DNA of 64,000 nucleotides from a virus: the IMG/VR virus record IMGVR_UViG_3300037225_001477, positions 1-64,000 of that record. The stretch is one strand, 5' to 3'. The position numbers and the translations under genes are program-made. Positions 42,613-49,861 of the stretch are shown here, in pieces. The stretch's first letter is position 1. Every line of letters begins with the position of its first letter. The notes beneath the pieces are model-generated. The model was not told the DNA's origin and ran no database searches. It worked only from the letters and a program-made list of their open reading frames with translations.

Positions 42613-42776
42613 ACAGCCCCCACAGCAGAATGACTATCAGAGGCTTGAAGCAGCCTCTGGTGGAAATCATCAGCATCAATTCCCTTCTCGAACAAGATAT
42701 CAGTATAGATACCTTTCTTCATCTGTTCAAAAATAAGGTTCTTTTCAGCTTCAGTTATCTTACTGTAGTTCTTCAT
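42609..42776 (-). CDS. small paralogue A (55 aa)
   Basis: Begins MKNYSKITEAEKNLIFEQM and then KKGIYTDILF. Shares the MKNYS...TEA start with two neighbours and the 'F..M.KGI...I.F' core with the 42918 gene. Preceded by GGAAACAGT. Confidence 0.6.
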   Translation of the reverse strand: MKNYSKITEAEKNLIFEQMKKGIYTDILFEKGIDADDFHQRLLQASDSHSAVGAV

Positions 42777-42934
42777 ACTGTTTCCTTCTTATCCTGCTTT
42801 TTCTGTACCTGCTTCGCTACCCTCTGCATCCAGTCTTCAAAATCCTCAGAGGACTCAAAAATATGCCCACCACGAGAGGAGTTACTTACGTCCTTTTGCT
42901 TCTGAGCCTCAGTCATTCTACTGTAGTTCTTCAT
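42773..42934 (-). CDS. small paralogue B (53 aa)
   Basis: MKNYSRMTEAQKQKDVSN start, then 'FESSEDFEDWMQRVAKQVQKK'. Strongly like the 43580 gene. ATG 42934 chosen for AGGAAACAGT; overlaps the next gene. Confidence 0.6.
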   Translation of the reverse strand: MKNYSRMTEAQKQKDVSNSSRGGHIFESSEDFEDWMQRVAKQVQKKQDKKETV

Positions 42935-43088
42935 ACTGTTTCCTAGAAATATACATCCTCTCAATAAACTCGTTCTCTATTTTAGCATCCTCAGGAGAGA
43001 AGATAATGTTCTCAAATATACCCTTATTCATATTATCAAAAAGCTGAACTTTCTGATTCTCAGTAAGAATGGCATACCTAATGTCCAT
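42918..43088 (-). CDS. small paralogue C (56 aa)
   Basis: ATG 43088 with AAGGAGGATAAAC. 'LTENQKVQLFDNMNKGIFEN' resembles paralogue A. Ends by overlapping paralogue B. Confidence 0.65.
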   Translation of the reverse strand: MDIRYAILTENQKVQLFDNMNKGIFENIIFSPEDAKIENEFIERMYISRKQYEELQ

Positions 43089-43125
43089 GTTTATCCTCCT
43101 TAAGATAAGTATATCATAGTATTTC

Positions 43126-43593
43126 TTATGAGGTTGCTCTAGTATTAGGATGATTGCCTATATCTAAAAATGTAATATACTTAACTGGTGGTTTAACACG
43201 AATGTTCTGCTGTATCTGTATAGTGATTATATCGGCTCCTGGTATATGAAAATCATATTTTCCTTGTCCTCGTGGTGTCCATTCATGATAGTCTAAGGTT
43301 TGGGCACCACCACTAGGGAGGGGAATAGTGTAAGGCAAACCATTCCCATCCCCATGTTCTACCAGATATTGTTGAACGTAGGCTATTGTATATATAACCT
43401 CCTGTTTTTCTTTTTCTGTAGAATACTTTTCTAATACTTTTTCAAGATTTTTTGTATAAGTATTTGCATGGATAATCTTAACTATAGGCTTTGGTTTTAT
43501 TTTTTGAGATACTGGAGATTTTTGATGCTTTGGTTTTTTCTTGTCCCCTTCCATAAGAGGATTGAAGTCATTGAGAATATCAGTTAACTTCAT
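43126..43593 (-). CDS. hypothetical protein with possible propeptide
   Basis: 155 residues starting MKLTDILNDFNPLMEGDKKK. The PLME|G sequence fits the (L/I)xE cleavage rule of T4-type prohead proteases. A Lys/Pro-rich linker is followed by 'YDFHIPGADIITIQIQ'. It starts inside the preceding small gene. A head-packaged protein is possible. Confidence 0.55.
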   Translation of the reverse strand: MKLTDILNDFNPLMEGDKKKPKHQKSPVSQKIKPKPIVKIIHANTYTKNLEKVLEKYSTEKEKQEVIYTIAYVQQYLVEHGDGNGLPYTIPLPSGGAQTLDYHEWTPRGQGKYDFHIPGADIITIQIQQNIRVKPPVKYITFLDIGNHPNTRATS

Positions 43594-43744
43594 TTTTCTC
43601 TTTATCTTGCTTTTCCTGTACCTTTTTCACCAATCGTTTCATCCAATCATAAGCATCATCAGAAGATTCAAAAAGAATATCCCCAGAAATCTTGGTAACA
43701 CTCTTCTGCTTCTGAGCCTCAGTCATTCTACTGTAGTTCTTCAT
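43580..43744 (-). CDS. small paralogue D (54 aa)
   Basis: ATG 43744 after AGGAGAAAATAGT. MKNYSRMTEAQKQKSVTK start and 'FESSDDAYDWMKRLVKKVQEK', closely like paralogue B. First gene of the array. Confidence 0.6.
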   Translation of the reverse strand: MKNYSRMTEAQKQKSVTKISGDILFESSDDAYDWMKRLVKKVQEKQDKEKNEVN

Positions 43745-43767
43745 ACTATTTTCTCCTATCTATAGAT

Positions 43768-43796
43768 AATATATACTATAAAATTAGTTTTGTCAA
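43768..43796 (-). promoter_or_regulatory. sigma70-type promoter for the small-gene array
   Basis: TTGACA (43791-43796), 17 nt, TATATT (43768-43773). Confidence 0.75.
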
Positions 43797-43821
43797 GAGA
43801 ATAATAAAGAATTATTATTTT

Positions 43822-43893
43822 CAGGCCCACCAGAATTCGAATCTAGTCTAATAGTTTTGGAGACTATTGTGCTACCAGTTACACCACGGACCT
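43822..43893 (-). tRNA. tRNA-Trp(CCA)
   Basis: Acceptor AGGTCCG/TGGGCCT, D stem GTG/CAC, anticodon loop CTCCAAA on ATAGT/ACTAT, T-loop TTCGAAT, discriminator G. Confidence 0.9.
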
Positions 43894-43981
43894 ATGATTG
43901 TTCTACCCCGAGTCGGACATTGAGCCCTCCTGTATGTTACACAAACAGAAGAAATCCTGATAGTTATAATGCCTTTTCATG

Positions 43982-44054
43982 TTGTCCCACTAGGGTTTGA
44001 ACCTAGAACCTGAAAATTCAGAATCTTCCACTCTACCAGTTGAGCTATGAGACA
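43982..44054 (-). tRNA. tRNA-Gln(CUG)
   Basis: Acceptor TGTCTCA/TGGGACA, D stem GCTC/GAGT, anticodon loop TTCTGAA on GAAGA/TTTTC, T arm CTAGG/CCTAG, discriminator A. Confidence 0.85.
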
Positions 44055-44719
44055 ATGAATTCTGGATAATTTTTATTTATCCACCTTCGTACCTCTGTAT
44101 GAGAAAGTTTCCATTCTTTTGCTACCTTCTCTACCCATCCCCATTCTTTTTTTATAGTTAACAAAAAAGGAACCCTTTCTTTTAGGAGCCTAAGTCTTTT
44201 TTCTTCTTTAAGCTGCTCTCTCATTTGTTTACGTGCTTCAGACTCTTTCTTAAAGTTATCACTCTTTCCACAAAAGGTATCAGTTTGACTATGACAATTA
44301 GGGCACAAGAAACATAAATTTTCTATTTTATTATCATCAGAAACCCCGTTCTTATGCTCAAGCTGCAATACAAGCTTCTTTCCTTGCCATTCCCCTTCAT
44401 TTCCACAAGTACATTTATAGGGTATTATTTTAGCTAATTCTTTTTTTACAGTATGTCCTTTAACTTTACTATGCTCACAAAAAATTTCTTCAAAAGGAGT
44501 CTGTCTTCTAGAAAAAACTAATTTTCTTCCTTTTTCTTTAATTTCCCTTATTAAAATAGGATCAATCTCTTTTTTAATAAGCATTTTATTAAATGTTCTG
44601 TAATTACCCCCTTTAGTAGGTAAACCGCATTTAATCATAACTTCTCGTAATGAATCTTCTGTCTTTAATAAATATTCAATTTCTTCTTTACTCAGAGCAT
44701 ATACAAAACTTATTGTCAT
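44045..44719 (-). CDS. HNH homing endonuclease
   Basis: 224 residues. A zinc pair 'YKCTCGNEGEWQGK' leads into 'LVLQLEHKNGVSDDNKIENL' and 'CFLCPNCHSQTDTFCG', the HNH fold with structural Cys pairs. The N- and C-termini look like helix-turn-helix regions. Its TAG stop lies inside tRNA-Gln. Translation appears controlled by a hairpin (see 44716-44757). Confidence 0.85.
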   Translation of the reverse strand: MTISFVYALSKEEIEYLLKTEDSLREVMIKCGLPTKGGNYRTFNKMLIKKEIDPILIREIKEKGRKLVFSRRQTPFEEIFCEHSKVKGHTVKKELAKIIPYKCTCGNEGEWQGKKLVLQLEHKNGVSDDNKIENLCFLCPNCHSQTDTFCGKSDNFKKESEARKQMREQLKEEKRLRLLKERVPFLLTIKKEWGWVEKVAKEWKLSHTEVRRWINKNYPEFIVS

Positions 44720-44757
44720 TGGAACCTCTAACTAATTAGTTAGGTTTGTTCCAATTA
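44716..44757 (-). promoter_or_regulatory. start-codon hairpin containing late-type motif
   Basis: Minus strand TTGGAAC pairs with GTTCCAA, whose last bases are part of the ATG; the inner TAACTAATTAGTTA is itself palindromic and holds the late motif. Early read-through RNA would hide the start; RNA initiated at the inner motif would not. Confidence 0.6.
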
Positions 44758-44833
44758 GTTCCTCTTGATGGTACTGCCCCACCTCCCTAAGTTTCAAAAA
44801 CTTGTATGCCACTTTTACACAAAAGAGGAAAGT

Positions 44834-44934
44834 ACGAGCCGAGCAGGAATCGAACCTACAACAAGGTGGTTACTAAAGTACTCTCGTAAGAAAGTATTTT
44901 ACAGCCACCCGCTCTACTGTTGGAGCTATCGGCT
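44834..44934 (-). tRNA. tRNA-Asn(GUU) with 28 nt intron-like insertion
   Basis: Acceptor GAGCCGA/TCGGCTC, D stem GCTC/GAGC, anticodon stem GGTGG/CCACC, T arm GTAGG-TTCGATT-CCTGC, discriminator G (as in Asn). Between the anticodon stem strands there are 35 nt instead of 7. Removing 44872-44899 leaves CTGTTAA, anticodon GUU. The insertion has the core TACTTT...AGAGTA. Confidence 0.8.
44872..44899 (-). other. tRNA intron, Asn
   Basis: 28 nt; N4, TACTTT, 6 nt loop, AGAGTA, N6 (ends CTTTAG). Boundaries inferred from the mature 7 nt loop. Confidence 0.65.
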
Positions 44935-44941
44935 CAAAAAA

Positions 44942-45016
44942 TGGGAAATGTAGGAGTCGAACCTACGACCCTCTGCGTGTAAAACAGATGCTCTAAACCA
45001 ACTGAGCTAATTTCCC
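44942..45016 (-). tRNA. tRNA-Val(UAC)
   Basis: Acceptor GGGAAAT/ATTTCCC, D stem GCTC/GAGC, anticodon loop TTTACAC on TCTGT/GCAGA, T-loop TTCGACT, discriminator A. Confidence 0.9.
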
Positions 45017-45241
45017 TTATATGTCTTGTATTAACTCTCTATAGCAATCAGGACAGAACCAATGCATTTCATGATCATCAAGTATTTCAGAATTATAGGG
45101 GTCTTCTACATACTCAGTATTCGTAGCTCCACATCTTTCACAGGGATGTGGTTTATAGAAGGGATTCCATTTAGGACCAAATTGTACATTGTCCTCCTCG
45201 TTCTCCTCATGTTCCGACTCCATAAAATCAAAATTAAGCAT
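45017..45241 (-). CDS. zinc-ribbon protein
   Basis: 74 residues: acidic N-terminus, then CERC (residues 34-37) and CPDC (63-66). Its stop is adjacent to the 5' end of tRNA-Val. Confidence 0.65.
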   Translation of the reverse strand: MLNFDFMESEHEENEEDNVQFGPKWNPFYKPHPCERCGATNTEYVEDPYNSEILDDHEMHWFCPDCYRELIQDI

Positions 45242-45250
45242 ACTTCCTCC

Positions 45251-45685
45251 TTATCCTACTATCATATTATGAAAGAATCCTGGTGTCAAGCGTAAAGCAT
45301 TAATAATAGCTCCCATTGTTTTATTATTAAATTCGAAGGTTCTATCGGTAGCATAATCCAAATAAAGGGTTTTAGTTCTACCATCATATCCATAATAAAA
45401 AGTGCCTTCAGTGCTTTCTCCTGGCTGCATCTGCTTCTTCAATTCAGCATGAGAGGTACCACAGGAGCCTACTACGGCGTCGAATCTGCCTTGATAGGAT
45501 ATAAGTAGTCCCCTGCCCCAATGGGTTCCAAAGACAGGCACTGATTGGTGTGCGTCCATTATATTAACTCCAGGGATTACCTGCTTGAAGCCAAGTTGTA
45601 ATCGGGCAACCCTTAATGCTTCTTCTAATACCTCTTCTTCAATCATCATTCCTTCATCAAGTTTCAAAATGTTTTCTGTTGTCAT
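45251..45685 (-). CDS. late-type hypothetical protein
   Basis: 144 residues, no Shine-Dalgarno; ACTAATTATAC precedes ATG by 11 nt. Starts MTTENILKLDEGMMIEEE; LDE|G could be a prohead protease site. Middle has 'GTHWGRGLLISYQGRFD'. Not recognised. Confidence 0.6.
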   Translation of the reverse strand: MTTENILKLDEGMMIEEEVLEEALRVARLQLGFKQVIPGVNIMDAHQSVPVFGTHWGRGLLISYQGRFDAVVGSCGTSHAELKKQMQPGESTEGTFYYGYDGRTKTLYLDYATDRTFEFNNKTMGAIINALRLTPGFFHNMIVG

Positions 45686-45696
45686 GTATAATTAGT
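45686..45696 (-). promoter_or_regulatory. late-type motif, 11 nt before ATG 45685
   Basis: Minus strand ACTAATTATAC. Confidence 0.5.
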
Positions 45697-45698
45697 AT

Positions 45699-46010
45699 TT
45701 AGAAAATCAAAGGGAATGTTGAAATAACTTGCATTCTTTTAATTGGATCTATAGCTCTAAATGCTATATCATATGCGTATTGTTCTAACATAATAGAACC
45801 CTCTATATTTTTTTGAAAAGAATATAGTGATTCTCGCTGTCCAATAACTGTTTCAGAATAGTCAAAACCTTGTGAGCCTTTCCTACCTATAATATTAAGT
45901 TGTATACAGTCTATTATTTTAAATTCTTTTCTTTTTTGTTGCTCTTTTTGTTTTTCTTTAAGTTTTTCAAGTTTTGTTTCAAGCTCTAATATCTCTTCTT
46001 GTATTGTCAT
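45699..46010 (-). CDS. hypothetical coiled-coil protein
   Basis: 103 residues; ATG 46010 after AAGGAGTGACT. Residues 3-32 are a charged coiled coil ('ETKLEKLKEKQKEQQKRKE'), then a beta-rich part. Confidence 0.6.
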   Translation of the reverse strand: MTIQEEILELETKLEKLKEKQKEQQKRKEFKIIDCIQLNIIGRKGSQGFDYSETVIGQRESLYSFQKNIEGSIMLEQYAYDIAFRAIDPIKRMQVISTFPLIF

Positions 46011-46063
46011 AGTCACTCCTTATCCAAAGCAGGCTCAATGCATAATAAAAACTAAAATATTAT

Positions 46064-46510
46064 TCATTTTAATTCTTTCTTAGCACGAGCTAAAGCAAAT
46101 CTTTCACCTATTGCTTTTCTTTGTTCTTCAGTAAATTCTCTTTTCTTTCTTATTTTTACAGGTTTAGCTTTGATTATATTATTCTCTACTATATCAAAAA
46201 TTTCTTGGAGTCTATTTAATACTAATCTTACATTTTGCCATGTAGGAGAATGGGAAAGCTCTATACATATATCATCACATTCTTTATTTCTATAAAGAGG
46301 GCGTAAAGACTCTCTAATACTAGGAAAGAAATCCAATGCATCTTTTTCTTTTCCAGTAATATATAGCTTAGGTTTACCTTGGGATTGTACTGTCTTTTGT
46401 TTTCTTGATACTCTCAAAGGTTCACCATTGGCTATCTTTTCTGCTCTAGCTCTTTCTCTACCTTCTTTCATTGCTTTCTTGTGCTCATCAGTAATAATAC
46501 CTTTAGGCAT
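46064..46510 (-). CDS. basic DNA-binding-like protein with repeated end motifs
   Basis: 148 residues. The ends repeat a NUMOD3-like/AT-hook-like pattern: 'TDEHKKAMKEGRERARAEK' and 'TEEQRKAIGERFALARAKK'. The middle 'QNVRLVLNRLQEIFDIV' is helical. Probably binds DNA or is a virion-packaged basic protein. Confidence 0.55.
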   Translation of the reverse strand: MPKGIITDEHKKAMKEGRERARAEKIANGEPLRVSRKQKTVQSQGKPKLYITGKEKDALDFFPSIRESLRPLYRNKECDDICIELSHSPTWQNVRLVLNRLQEIFDIVENNIIKAKPVKIRKKREFTEEQRKAIGERFALARAKKELK

Positions 46511-46519
46511 CACATTCTC

Positions 46520-46714
46520 CTATTTAGAAAAAATATGAAGTAATCCTATCAATGCATAGATACATATAACTATACCTATTATACCTATTACAATCAACAA
46601 TGGACTTAACACCCACCACCAGCTCCAAGCAATAGCTTTTGTAAGTTTTAATACAACAAATATAATAGTTAATATTGTTGTCCATGGTAAATAACAAACA
46701 TTCTTTGTTTCCAT
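46520..46714 (-). CDS. small membrane protein
   Basis: 64 residues with two hydrophobic helices ('TILTIIFVVLKLT', 'WVLSPLLIVIGIIGIVICI'). Confidence 0.6.
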   Translation of the reverse strand: METKNVCYLPWTTILTIIFVVLKLTKAIAWSWWWVLSPLLIVIGIIGIVICIYALIGLLHIFSK

Positions 46715-46724
46715 TCTAAGCTCC

Positions 46725-47009
46725 TTATTCCTTTTCCCAAAATTTAACTTGTATGCTGTCTATAAGAACTTTCTTTGCTTGTTCCTTTATATCTTCATTA
46801 AAAGGAACCTCATTAAGAGGAATTTTAGGATAAGGATAACGTCCAGAGAGTCTATCATATCCTCGTTGAACACACCAGTGATGCCTTTTTGTTTGTTTGG
46901 ATACTTCATAATATCCATCCAGGTAAAGAGTATTATTATTATCATAAAACCAAAAATTGTATTGATACTGATGAAGATCATCAACAGGAATAATAACAGA
47001 TATGTTCAT
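46725..47009 (-). CDS. hypothetical protein
   Basis: 94 residues, ACAAGGAGAAGAAA before ATG. Aromatic-rich ('YNFWFYDNNNTLYLDGYY'). Own promoter at 47061. Confidence 0.6.
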   Translation of the reverse strand: MNISVIIPVDDLHQYQYNFWFYDNNNTLYLDGYYEVSKQTKRHHWCVQRGYDRLSGRYPYPKIPLNEVPFNEDIKEQAKKVLIDSIQVKFWEKE

Positions 47010-47060
47010 TTTCTTCTCCTTGTAAAAAGTATGGTTTTATCCTCCAGCTATCTCATATAT

Positions 47061-47089
47061 AATCTACCATATTTCATTAAAAATGTCAA
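47061..47089 (-). promoter_or_regulatory. sigma70-type promoter
   Basis: TTGACA (47084-47089), 17 nt, TAGATT (47061-47066), with TATATA just downstream. Confidence 0.55.
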
Positions 47090-47100
47090 GTAGAAAAGAT

Positions 47101-47132
47101 AAAAAAGAGAGAGAAGGCATCCTCTCTCTCTA
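47101..47132 (-). terminator. intrinsic terminator
   Basis: AGAGAGAG-GATGCCTT-CTCTCTCT then TTTTTT on the minus strand. Confidence 0.8.
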
Positions 47133-47442
47133 CTGATGCTGCTGGATTTTAGCAACCACGCCAATATTACGCTCAGGGCCTTCAACAGACACCCATCTCA
47201 GGTTGTTCCCCTAATCCTTGGTAAGGACTCGACCTCTCCACCCAGCAGCACTAGTCGTTCGCAGCAATCCCATATCCACCCTCTAGATTAGGTAGGTAAT
47301 AATAGTATGGGAACTATTCCCGTAGGGTTGGACTTAGCCCTAATAAATATGGTACTTATAGTCAATAGCATGGCCTTATGCCTCGTACAAGCTACAACCC
47401 TATAAAGAACTTAACTAATACAATCCCTCACTATTTACCTCC
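47133..47442 (-). ncRNA. structured RNA candidate in 3' region
   Basis: 310 nt without a frame between the 47443 stop and the terminator. At 47323-47402 TAGGGTTG pairs with CAACCCTA around a tRNA-like 5' half (GTAGCTTG...), but no T-loop is seen. GGGAA/TTCCC hairpins follow. The string GGGTGTCTGTTG also occurs near 59185. Confidence 0.4.
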
Positions 47443-47970
47443 TTACGCCTGAAACATTTTAACCCTATGGGAGCGGTCAATCATTTGGGTGATGGCTTCT
47501 CTCATATAGCTGTTCAGAGGGCGATCCCATGGATGAGTAAGCCATGATGCTACTTTGAAAGTTCCATTGACTGCCATTTCAATAGCCCTACGAAGTCCTT
47601 CTTCTCTATCGAAGGAAGGAACCGGAATCTCACTAGTTGCATCCCAGTTAGTATCACGCAACATATCCAAGTACAGGCGATATGCTTTCGACTTGAAAAT
47701 GTCTATCTTGGGGAAAGGAATTTCCTTTCCATTCTTGTCCAGCACTCCAGGCTTGTAATCTTTCATGCGCTGCAACATTTTCTGGATTGCGGGAATTTGG
47801 TGGGGCTTAAGATACCTCTTCTCATAATCGTGTCGATGGTTTACAAGAGACCATCCAATTTTGTCTTGACCTATAGCCACGACAATTCCTATCTTGAAAC
47901 CAAGGTCGTTTCTCACGTAGGTGATAATAACCTTGTTCTTTTCAAGATACTCCTTAACCATACTGTACAT
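47443..47970 (-). CDS. hypothetical protein, GC-rich gene
   Basis: 175 residues, AAGGAGTTAAT before ATG, own promoter at 48019. 'FKIGIVVAIGQDKIGWSLV' begins a beta region; the rest is helical ('EEGLRRAIEMAVNGTFKV'). Codon use is GC-richer than flanks. Not recognised. Confidence 0.65.
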   Translation of the reverse strand: MYSMVKEYLEKNKVIITYVRNDLGFKIGIVVAIGQDKIGWSLVNHRHDYEKRYLKPHQIPAIQKMLQRMKDYKPGVLDKNGKEIPFPKIDIFKSKAYRLYLDMLRDTNWDATSEIPVPSFDREEGLRRAIEMAVNGTFKVASWLTHPWDRPLNSYMREAITQMIDRSHRVKMFQA

Positions 47971-48018
47971 ATTAACTCCTTAGATTAGGTAACCGTCTAG
48001 CAGTTCCTATCTATAAAT

Positions 48019-48047
48019 AGTATACTATGGTTTTTTAAAAAAGTCAA
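48019..48047 (-). promoter_or_regulatory. sigma70-type promoter
   Basis: TTGACT (48042-48047), 17 nt ending ATAG, TATACT (48019-48024). Confidence 0.7.
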
Positions 48048-48055
48048 TAGGAAAA

Positions 48056-48128
48056 TAGCCGATGCCAGATTTGAACTGTGCCCTAGCATCCCAAATGCCA
48101 TGTGCTGCCGGATTACACCACATCGGCT
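48056..48128 (-). tRNA. tRNA-Pro(UGG)
   Basis: Acceptor AGCCGAT/ATCGGCT, D stem GTG/CAC, anticodon loop TTTGGGA on TGGCA/TGCTA, T-loop TTCAAAT, discriminator A. Its first bases overlap the endonuclease stop. Confidence 0.85.
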
Positions 48129-48540
48129 ATAAATAATCTTTAGAGAAATGCTCTTTATTATGACAATTAGAACATAAAACCTCACATTTATCAATTTCTT
48201 TTTTTATATTTTTAAGTGAATACCCTCCTCTTATCATATCTGCTATATTATTTTCTTTTATAGTATCATCTTTATGATGAAATACCAAACAAGCCGGATG
48301 ACTTTCTCCACACCGTAGACATACTTTTCCTTTTTTGTACTCCTTTAACCAGAATCTTCTACTTTCTCTATATTCTTTTTTTTGTAAAAGAATAGTGTAT
48401 CTTTTGTTTATATGACGATTATGATCATAATCTTTTACACATTCCTTACACCAAGAATGTAATTTATCAGGAGTCTTTTTGGATTTTGAGAAGGAAGATA
48501 TATCTTTATAAGCATTACATCTAAAACATTTCTTTTCCAT
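48127..48540 (-). CDS. HNH endonuclease
   Basis: 137 residues from ATG 48540. N-terminal CFRC...C..C zinc motif, then CLRC, 'HPACLVFHHKDDTIKENNI' and 'CEVLCSNCHNKEHF', the HNH core with its Cys pairs. No Shine-Dalgarno; ACTAATTGTGT precedes ATG. It sits between an intact and a degenerate tRNA-Pro. Confidence 0.85.
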   Translation of the reverse strand: MEKKCFRCNAYKDISSFSKSKKTPDKLHSWCKECVKDYDHNRHINKRYTILLQKKEYRESRRFWLKEYKKGKVCLRCGESHPACLVFHHKDDTIKENNIADMIRGGYSLKNIKKEIDKCEVLCSNCHNKEHFSKDYL

Positions 48541-48551
48541 ACACAATTAGT
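48541..48551 (-). promoter_or_regulatory. late-type motif, 11 nt before ATG 48540
   Basis: Minus strand ACTAATTGTGT. Confidence 0.45.
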
Positions 48552-48561
48552 GTTTTGAGAA

Positions 48562-48642
48562 AGGGAATGTATTCCCAAATCAGAATTCTCTAGTCAACTG
48601 ATGGCCCCAAACCACCCGCTCTACTATCTGAGCTACATCCCG
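48562..48642 (-). tRNA. tRNA-Pro(UGG)-like, degenerate T arm
   Basis: 5' part is canonical: GGGATG, TA, GCTC/GAGC, anticodon loop TTTGGGG on GGTGG/CCATC. After it there are 30 nt, with no TTCRA loop, before CATTCCC which pairs the acceptor. Probably a decayed or disrupted tRNA. Confidence 0.45.
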
Positions 48643-48647
48643 ATATA

Positions 48648-48905
48648 TTACCAATCTCTCTGAAGCATATGATCTTTCATAATTTGACTCTCTGGGGTTA
48701 CAGGTGGCTTTACATAATTAGGATCAGCCCCCCATGCTGCTTTTGCTTTTGTTCTCTGGTCTACAGGCACATCAATGGGAGTGCCTAACATTACATTGAT
48801 TTCAATATACAGCTTAGTCAATTCCTCTGTCAAGTCCCTCTGTTGGTTTAGTCTGAGTCTAAGTAAATCCAATTTAGCTGCTATTTTGTTTACATCTATA
48901 TCCAT
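48648..48905 (-). CDS. hypothetical protein
   Basis: 85 residues, AAGGAGATTTAT before ATG. Helical N-terminus 'LDLLRLRLNQQRDLTEELTK'; Pro-rich C-terminus. Possibly a structural assembly factor. Confidence 0.6.
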   Translation of the reverse strand: MDIDVNKIAAKLDLLRLRLNQQRDLTEELTKLYIEINVMLGTPIDVPVDQRTKAKAAWGADPNYVKPPVTPESQIMKDHMLQRDW

Positions 48906-48915
48906 ATAAATCTCC

Positions 48916-49836
48916 TTATTTCATATTAGTGCCAAGCATATGTTCTCTATTTAATCTTGATACTATTTGTTGCTTAAAATTATTAAATGCTTGCTTATGT
49001 ATAGCATCCTTTTGAGCATAGGACATTACTACATCTAATCCAGGGTCTATTTCAAATAAATCATCTATTGTTAGATTATTCCACTCATCCTCCCCCATCA
49101 TTTTCTTTCTTTGAAGTAATCCATGGATATATGCATTAAGTTCCACAGTAGAAAATATTATATTAGGAACTTTGTAATACTTAGCAGCCCTTTGATACGA
49201 AGAATCATGCCTATTTTTTATATAATTACTATTAGTAGTATATAATGTTTCATATATCCAATGAGATATTTCATGATATACTCCCGTTTGATATTCCTCT
49301 AAAGTAAAAAGTTTTTTATCTTTAGCATAAATTATATCTTGGTCAATTCTATTCATAGAACCAATATGTCTATTAGGTACTATTGAAGTATATACATCAT
49401 TAAAATCAGTAAAAATTTCATTAGAATAATACCATTTCTTCATTAAGTCATACATCACCATAGGATAGCCAACACTAATATAATCCAAAGCACCATCATA
49501 AAACCAATTACAATATGGTATAAAATATATTGAAATAGGATGCTTTCTATGAGTCTTAGTACAAATAGGAGAGAGTAATTCTTCTGACTTAGTTATATGC
49601 TGATACCTATAAGGCACTTGCATGATATCTAATAGTTTACTTTTATTATTGCTTATAGCAATAGAATCTAAGAGTTTTGTAAACCGAATAAAAGGTAAAG
49701 ATAATATTTCTATATCTTTATCATCTATATCAAAAACTTTTTCATACAGATGTGAGTTTTCTACAAACTCCATACAACTCATTCTTGAGCCTTCAAGTAA
49801 TAATGTGTATTCTTCCTCTTCTATAAGCCTAACCAT
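48916..49836 (-). CDS. zinc metallopeptidase-like late protein
   Basis: 306 residues. 'GVYHEISHWIYETLY' has an HExxH zinc site and 'TVELNAYIHG' a downstream Glu, the pattern of gluzincin-like peptidases. N-terminal 'YTLLLEGSRMS' has LLE|G, a possible prohead protease site. No Shine-Dalgarno; a late-type motif precedes ATG. A peptidase carried in the virion or acting on cell envelope is inferred. Confidence 0.6.
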   Translation of the reverse strand: MVRLIEEEEYTLLLEGSRMSCMEFVENSHLYEKVFDIDDKDIEILSLPFIRFTKLLDSIAISNNKSKLLDIMQVPYRYQHITKSEELLSPICTKTHRKHPISIYFIPYCNWFYDGALDYISVGYPMVMYDLMKKWYYSNEIFTDFNDVYTSIVPNRHIGSMNRIDQDIIYAKDKKLFTLEEYQTGVYHEISHWIYETLYTTNSNYIKNRHDSSYQRAAKYYKVPNIIFSTVELNAYIHGLLQRKKMMGEDEWNNLTIDDLFEIDPGLDVVMSYAQKDAIHKQAFNNFKQQIVSRLNREHMLGTNMK

Positions 49837-49861
49837 ATGTAGTTAGTGAAACTAATTATTT
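49837..49861. promoter_or_regulatory. divergent overlapping late-type motifs
   Basis: ACTAACTACAT (minus, before ATG 49836) and ACTAATTATTT (plus, before ATG 49862) are separated by 3 nt; both lie 11 nt from their ATGs. Confidence 0.6.

Noticed and set aside
43894-43981. Possible extra tRNA (Thr-like) between tRNA-Trp and tRNA-Gln.
   Set aside because: A TGTGTAA loop exists, but no paired acceptor of 7 bp or T-loop could be built.
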